In this document: positions 59,601-64,000 of the stretch, piece after piece | Numbering within the stretch: position 1 is the stretch's first letter | How the letters are laid out: the number at the start of each line of letters is the position of its first letter | DNA from: Kryptolebias marmoratus | Lineage: Eukaryota > Chordata > Actinopteri > Cyprinodontiformes > Rivulidae | Direction of reading: 5' to 3' | Length of the DNA: 64,000 bases | Assembly: GCF_001649575.2 (NCBI RefSeq) | Contig: NC_051437.1 | Span: 14,609,132 to 14,673,131 of the forward strand | Position numbers and translations under genes: made by a program | Notes under the pieces: model-generated | The model's input: the letters and a program-made list of their open reading frames with translations, nothing else | Told to the model about the DNA's origin: nothing | Database searches by the model: none

Positions 59601-61664
59601 CTGGGGCTTAAAATGGTTTCTAAATGTGTTTTTTGTCCAGAATTCAAGACTGCAAGACAATTAAATTCAGGCGACTGTACTTCTAAATTACTGTTGGCTG
59701 GTTTGTTTGTTTTTCTCCTCTCCAGGCATTTATTATGTTCCAAAAAATTATGAGAAGAGAAATAAAAAAAAAAAAGAACAGTCAACAGGACCAAAGGATT
59801 TAAGCTTGAAACTCAAATCAACTACCCAGGAATAAAAATGAATAGGTTCAGAAATATCTCAAAACATGTAAATAAATGAAATGAAGCTGCATCGCACAGA
59901 AGAAACATGTATGTGAACATGATGAGCTACGGCTGTAATGTCAAACAAAAGTCTCTTAATCATCTGATTTTGCACCCAACCTAAAAGATATGGCTACAAA
60001 GGAAAATATCAATTTAAACTTAAAGAAAAAGATTGAACCTCACTGATTCAGAGGGAGATATTTAGTAGTGGTTATAAATGTCTTACTGCCACTCACACTG
60101 TGGATAAGTGAGACCCTAACTATGTCTTTATCATCATTAATTAATAAGATTCAAAATGAAAGCGTGACTGAGATTCATAATGGCTTCACATCTGAAAGAA
60201 ATTTCTATCAAAAATGTTATTTACCATCATTTTAGATGCAACAGAATTTATAAACATCCTTAGGAGAGGGGAAAAAAACCCCAAAACATCTGTTTTTCTT
60301 TAACAATCCAAACAAACTGAATTGAGCTGAGAAAGCTCTTTGGACGAGTAGCAAAACATCTTCCAAGAAGCCAAAAAAAACAAAACAAGAAAAAGTCCAG
60401 TGGTCTTTGATTCAATTTGCAAAGACTATAACGTGTCCTGGATGACCGAATGCTCACCAGCATTTACTTTTAGCAATTCGTGTCCTGATTTGATCCTACA
60501 AAAGTTCATTTTTTTGTGGGTCCACTCCTCTTGAATTTCATGCTTTAATCCTAAAACAAACAACAACAACAAAAAGGAAAATTATTTTTGGAATACTAAG
60601 CCTTGCTGCAATCTCCTTATCTTCTTCTGTGTAAAAATAAATTAATAGCACTGAGGCAATAAAGAAACACGAGGGGTTTTATTTAACCCCAAAGAAATCA
60701 TCCTTCCTCCTTTTACCTGCTTGTTGGTGTACAGGGTCTTGGGGAGCTGCTGCCTATCTCTAGCGGCCATTAGGTGAGAGGCGGTACATCCTGAAGAGGT
60801 CGTTTGTCCATCACTGGGACGTGTAGAGACAAATGAGGCAGACATAGTCACACCTGGAGAAAACTTGCAAAACTTCAAGCAGAATTGCCTCCACCAGAAA
60901 TCAAACCTGCAACCAGCAAATAAATGCAAAACTTAAATGGGTCAACAAAGCAAAACTTTTTGTTAAGACTGAAACAAATGAACAAACAGACCTGAAATAA
61001 TGAGACATGCAGCTAGTTTGGCTCAAACCAAGTAAGACACCAGAGGAACAACAGTAACTAAACGAAAGTTCCTCCTATGACCTGATCGGCTGTCTTCAGG
61101 ATGAGTTCTCAGCCTCTCAGCATCGTTGCCTCCATAAAGACCTCTTTTGCTCTGATTGGTCAATTGAATGGCCAAAAAGGGTGGAGCGTTTTTATGCTAA
61201 ATTAGCAGCTGAGCCACCATTACGCAAATCCATTACATGGTGATCTAGATAAGTAACAGAAGAAAAGCTGGACTACAAAAAAAGGCATTTCAAGCTTTAT
61301 GGGCTTTTTATATGGGAGTGAATGCCTCCCTTTGGCATGGAGTGCAAAACTTTTATATTCCCAAGAATGCATGACGAATCAAAGGTAGGGGACAAACCAA
61401 TAATATATGTGTCCTTTATTAAGATGCTGCAAATCTTGGGCTGTTGTTTTGTCACTTCCTGAAAGAGTGAGGCAGCTGAAAATGATAAAACTTCAGATAA
61501 AAATAGTTACACGTTGATAGGGTAAAAAGAACAAACAAAACCAACAACTTTTCTTAAAGAAATGCACAAGACTTAGTGAATTGCATGACAGAATTTTAAA
61601 CTAAGATCATCACAATTTATAGTCAGTTTGGTCAAACCTTGAAAATAACTTTATGTGGAATTTC
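59601..61664. other. Gene-free downstream sequence
   Basis: No neighbouring gene is recognised. A known-looking repeat fragment lies at 60325-60470. The minus frame 60642-60929 has no domain. Confidence 0.5.
60325..60470 (+). repeat. Teleost interspersed repeat fragment
   Basis: GCTGAGAAAGCTCTTTGGAC, GAGTAGCAAAACATCTTCC, AAAGTCCAGTGGTCTTTGA and CCTGGATGACCGAATGCTC follow the order of a dispersed sequence common in fish genomes, apparently a retroelement end. I cannot name the family with certainty. Confidence 0.45.
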
Positions 61665-61965
61665 ACGCGATATTGTGAGAGCTCACAAGATCTGTTAGTG
61701 CTCAAAGTATGCGTTGAGGATGACTCTCAGCTACTACTAGACCTTATTTTAGTTCAATATCAGTACAAATGGCTGAGTTATAGTCATTTTTGTGTTTTCT
61801 AAGATCAGCTGACTGTGGCGGTCATCTTGACATTGGTTGACCTCAAAAGTTGTAGATGCACATCCGATGCTTACTTTCTGAGAGTTTCATTAAAATCTAT
61901 CCAGTGGTTCAGGACATGTTTTGCTAACACAAAAAACAAACGTACGTACAGACAAGGGTAAAAAC
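61665..61965 (+). repeat. Dispersed repeat family A, copy 4
   Basis: GAGGATGACTCTCAGCTACT, GTGGCGGTCATCTTGACATT, GTTGTAGATGCACATCCGAT and GAGAGTTTCATTAAAATCTA then ATCCAGTGGTTCA. This is the cleanest continuous copy of the 3' two thirds. Confidence 0.65.
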
Positions 61966-63263
61966 ATTCTCACCCTTTTGCCTTCAGCAGCAGCCAATAA
62001 AAACTGCGTCCCGTTCATTCCTCTTTGTCTGTTGCCACAACATATAACCTTTAAAATGCTTTACCCAATTATCAGTTTGCGTTTGCTGCAAATTTCCGAT
62101 ACTATCAGCATTTAGACAACATCTGTCATTAATGAACAGCTTGTCAGGGTGGTAATGGAGACCAGAAATTTACCATTAATAATTATTGTGCAGCGTATGA
62201 GCCGAAGGAATCTGAGCTGTGACTGCACAGCTGTTTCTGACTTAAACAAAATAAATGCACAACAGAGATGGCTCTTATTTAATAAAACCTTCCCGAAACA
62301 GACTGAGAGTGCTTCACGAACGTTGCATGAAAAACACCAGCTCACACGACTGAGGTCACATGAAGCAAGTCAGGTGACTGAATGAGATCACTCGGTGAAA
62401 TCATGGGAGATACTGAAGTGTTGGCAGAATCACACAGAGGCTGGAACTTAATAACAATGAATGGAGCTGTGGGAAATGAGCTGTAAAATTTAGTTGATCT
62501 TGCACGCCGGAAGCTCCGTCAGCAGGTCTTCTGTACAGCGTCAGCACATAGTTTTTAAAGACAACATCTCACACTAACCAGAGCAGGATACTAAAAAAAA
62601 AAAAAAAAAAAAAAAGAAACTACCTTAATGAAAGCCAGAGGCTTGACATAAAAGTAAAAGTGCTGAAGGCAAAACACAGAGCGGATGAAAAAGGCGGAGG
62701 TCATGAGGAAATATAAAAATAGATGTAACGGGACACAGAGCTGTGGGGTGAGAAGAATGCATCAGTCTTTGTATAAAAAACAGATTCATTCAACTCTTTT
62801 ATTAGCACAAAACAATATATGTGACAAACTTGTTTCATTAAAACCTTCCTTAAATAATGTTATAACTGAAGGTGGCATTCTTTCTTCAGCAGCAACAAAG
62901 AAACTGATGGAATCACTTGATTGCAAGAAAAAATATGGACTCATAAAATAAACAAACAGAGAGAGGAGTTAGTACTTTGATTAATCTCCTCTGGGTTGTA
63001 AAACAGCTTGAATTATTTGAGGCATAAACCACGCTGGTGAAAATCAATGTTCTTCCTTAATCAGATTTCAATTTTCTCCTGAAGTGACTGTCTAATCTCA
63101 GATTTCTTCTCCTTTTTCCCAAAAAATAAAAAATAAAAGTGTTCCAGAAGCTTCGCTGTTCATGTCACTGGCTCCACGTCATTCCTGAAGAGAAGTTATA
63201 AGGGTCCTTCGTTGGTGCTGTATTTGGATAATCTGAAATTGATGCAGTGCAGCTTCTATAAAA

Positions 63264-63264
<1 letters not shown>
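61966..63264. other. Gene-free sequence
   Basis: Contains an A tract (62593-62615). The small frame 62685-62951 has no domain or splice context. Nothing else is recognised. Confidence 0.55.
62593..62615 (+). repeat. Poly(A) tract
   Basis: Run of 23 A without a recognisable retroposon body upstream. Confidence 0.85.

Positions 63265-63344
<80 letters not shown>
63265..63344 (+). repeat. Compound (TA)26(GA)14 microsatellite
   Basis: TA units from 63265 to 63316 are followed directly by GA units to 63344. It lies 12 bp from the target site of the hAT-type element. Confidence 0.95.
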
Positions 63345-63347
<3 letters not shown>

Positions 63348-63363
63348 TATGATTACTCTACAG

Positions 63364-63577
63364 CAGTGGTGTCCAATCCTGGTCCTCGAGGGCCTCCATC
63401 CTGCATGTTTTACTTGTTTTTCTGCTCTAACACACCTGATTTGAATCAATGGGTGATTAACAGGCTTCTGCAGAACATGAAGAGGTCATTTAACTACTGA
63501 ATCAGGTGTGTTGGAGCAGGGAAACAAGGAAAACATGCAGCATAGTGGCACTCGAGGACCAGGGTTGGAGACCACTG
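63364..63577. mobile_element. hAT-type MITE with perfect 8-bp target duplication
   Basis: The element starts CAGTGGTGTCCAATCCTGGT and ends AGGGTTGGAGACCACTG, imperfect terminal inverted repeats that continue through CCTCGAGG into the interior. Both sides carry the same octamer CTCTACAG (63356-63363 and 63578-63585). An 8-bp duplication plus CAGTGGT termini is the hAT signature. The 214-bp interior is non-coding and itself near-palindromic (AACACACCTGATT versus AATCAGGTGTGTT). Confidence 0.85.
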
Positions 63578-64000
63578 CTCTACAGCATACACTTCCCAGA
63601 AAAGGCGCATTTAAATACACTTACACATAAAATGCACACATGCTCATATCAGCACTACATCAAGATGCACATGTTGCCTGTTCCCATATTGTATATTAGC
63701 CAGTTGTTGCACATCTTAATGCTGTTTTTTATCTTATGAGAACAGAGTTTGGTTCGGTGATGGCTCTGAGATAAACGGTGTTCAACACTCTTGTAGTTTG
63801 TGCTGTGAGACTTGAGGGCGTTCGCCGATGAGCTGTTTCCGAATCACACCTGGATGCCATTTGTCAAAATAAGTTCATTGGAGTGATGATGCAAGCACGC
63901 TGATGTCTTGCTGGGACAAGTTGAACTTCTTGATTTTTCTCAAGACGCAGAGATGTTGGCGTGCCTTCCTAACCAGTTGCATAGCGTTCTGAGTCCACGG

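Noticed and set aside
60642..60929. First exon of a neighbouring gene on the minus strand
   Set aside because: No start context, no conserved domain, and no convincing donor that opens into a second exon.
63165..63449. 94-codon minus frame with long Tyr-Ile and Ser-Leu runs
   Set aside because: It translates the (TA)n(GA)n microsatellite and part of the hAT-type MITE.

Overview
The window looks like nuclear DNA of a bony (teleost, probably percomorph) fish. It is AT-rich and sparse in genes. It carries tRNA-derived V-SINE copies of the DANA/mermaid type, hAT-like miniature elements and many microsatellites, and its one recognisable gene has spliceosomal introns with GT..AG ends. Nothing prokaryotic or organellar is present. 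Species cannot be read from the sequence.

The only gene I can support is a complete emilin3-type gene on the + strand. I assembled it by hand from six coding exons (41854-42038, 54987-55109, 56070-56350, 56447-56787, 56884-57234, 57768-58913). All junctions are GT..AG and keep frame, giving a predicted 808-residue secreted protein. It has a signal peptide, an N-terminal EMI domain with seven cysteines, a Pro/Gly-rich linker, and long coiled-coil segments punctuated by cysteines and N-glycosylation sequons. It stops without the collagenous stretch or C-terminal gC1q domain of EMILIN-1 and -2. That absence is what identifies it as EMILIN-3.

Layout: 1-41.4 kb is a gene-free upstream region with an odd hairpin-bearing tandem array at its left end (95-384), a 192-bp foldback element (10029-10220), V-SINEs, and several copies of one unclassified repeat family. 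From 41.4 to 41.85 kb lie the putative promoter and 5' UTR, with two short upstream ORFs. From 42.0 to 55.0 kb is a 12.9-kb first intron holding more repeats and a GC-richer block (about 53.13-53.69 kb) that is a candidate enhancer. From 55 to 58.9 kb are the remaining exons, then a 3' UTR with a polyadenylation signal at 59578. From 59.6 to 64 kb is gene-free again, ending with a (TA)n(GA)n tract and a hAT-type MITE that has a perfect 8-bp target duplication.

No second gene is visible, so gene interactions within the window cannot be discussed. Non-coding claims rest on eye alignment and are mostly inference. I did not find a clear novel multi-gene system. The best candidates for novelty are the hairpin array, the foldback element, the dispersed repeat carrying a YY1-like core, and possible regulatory blocks around emilin3.
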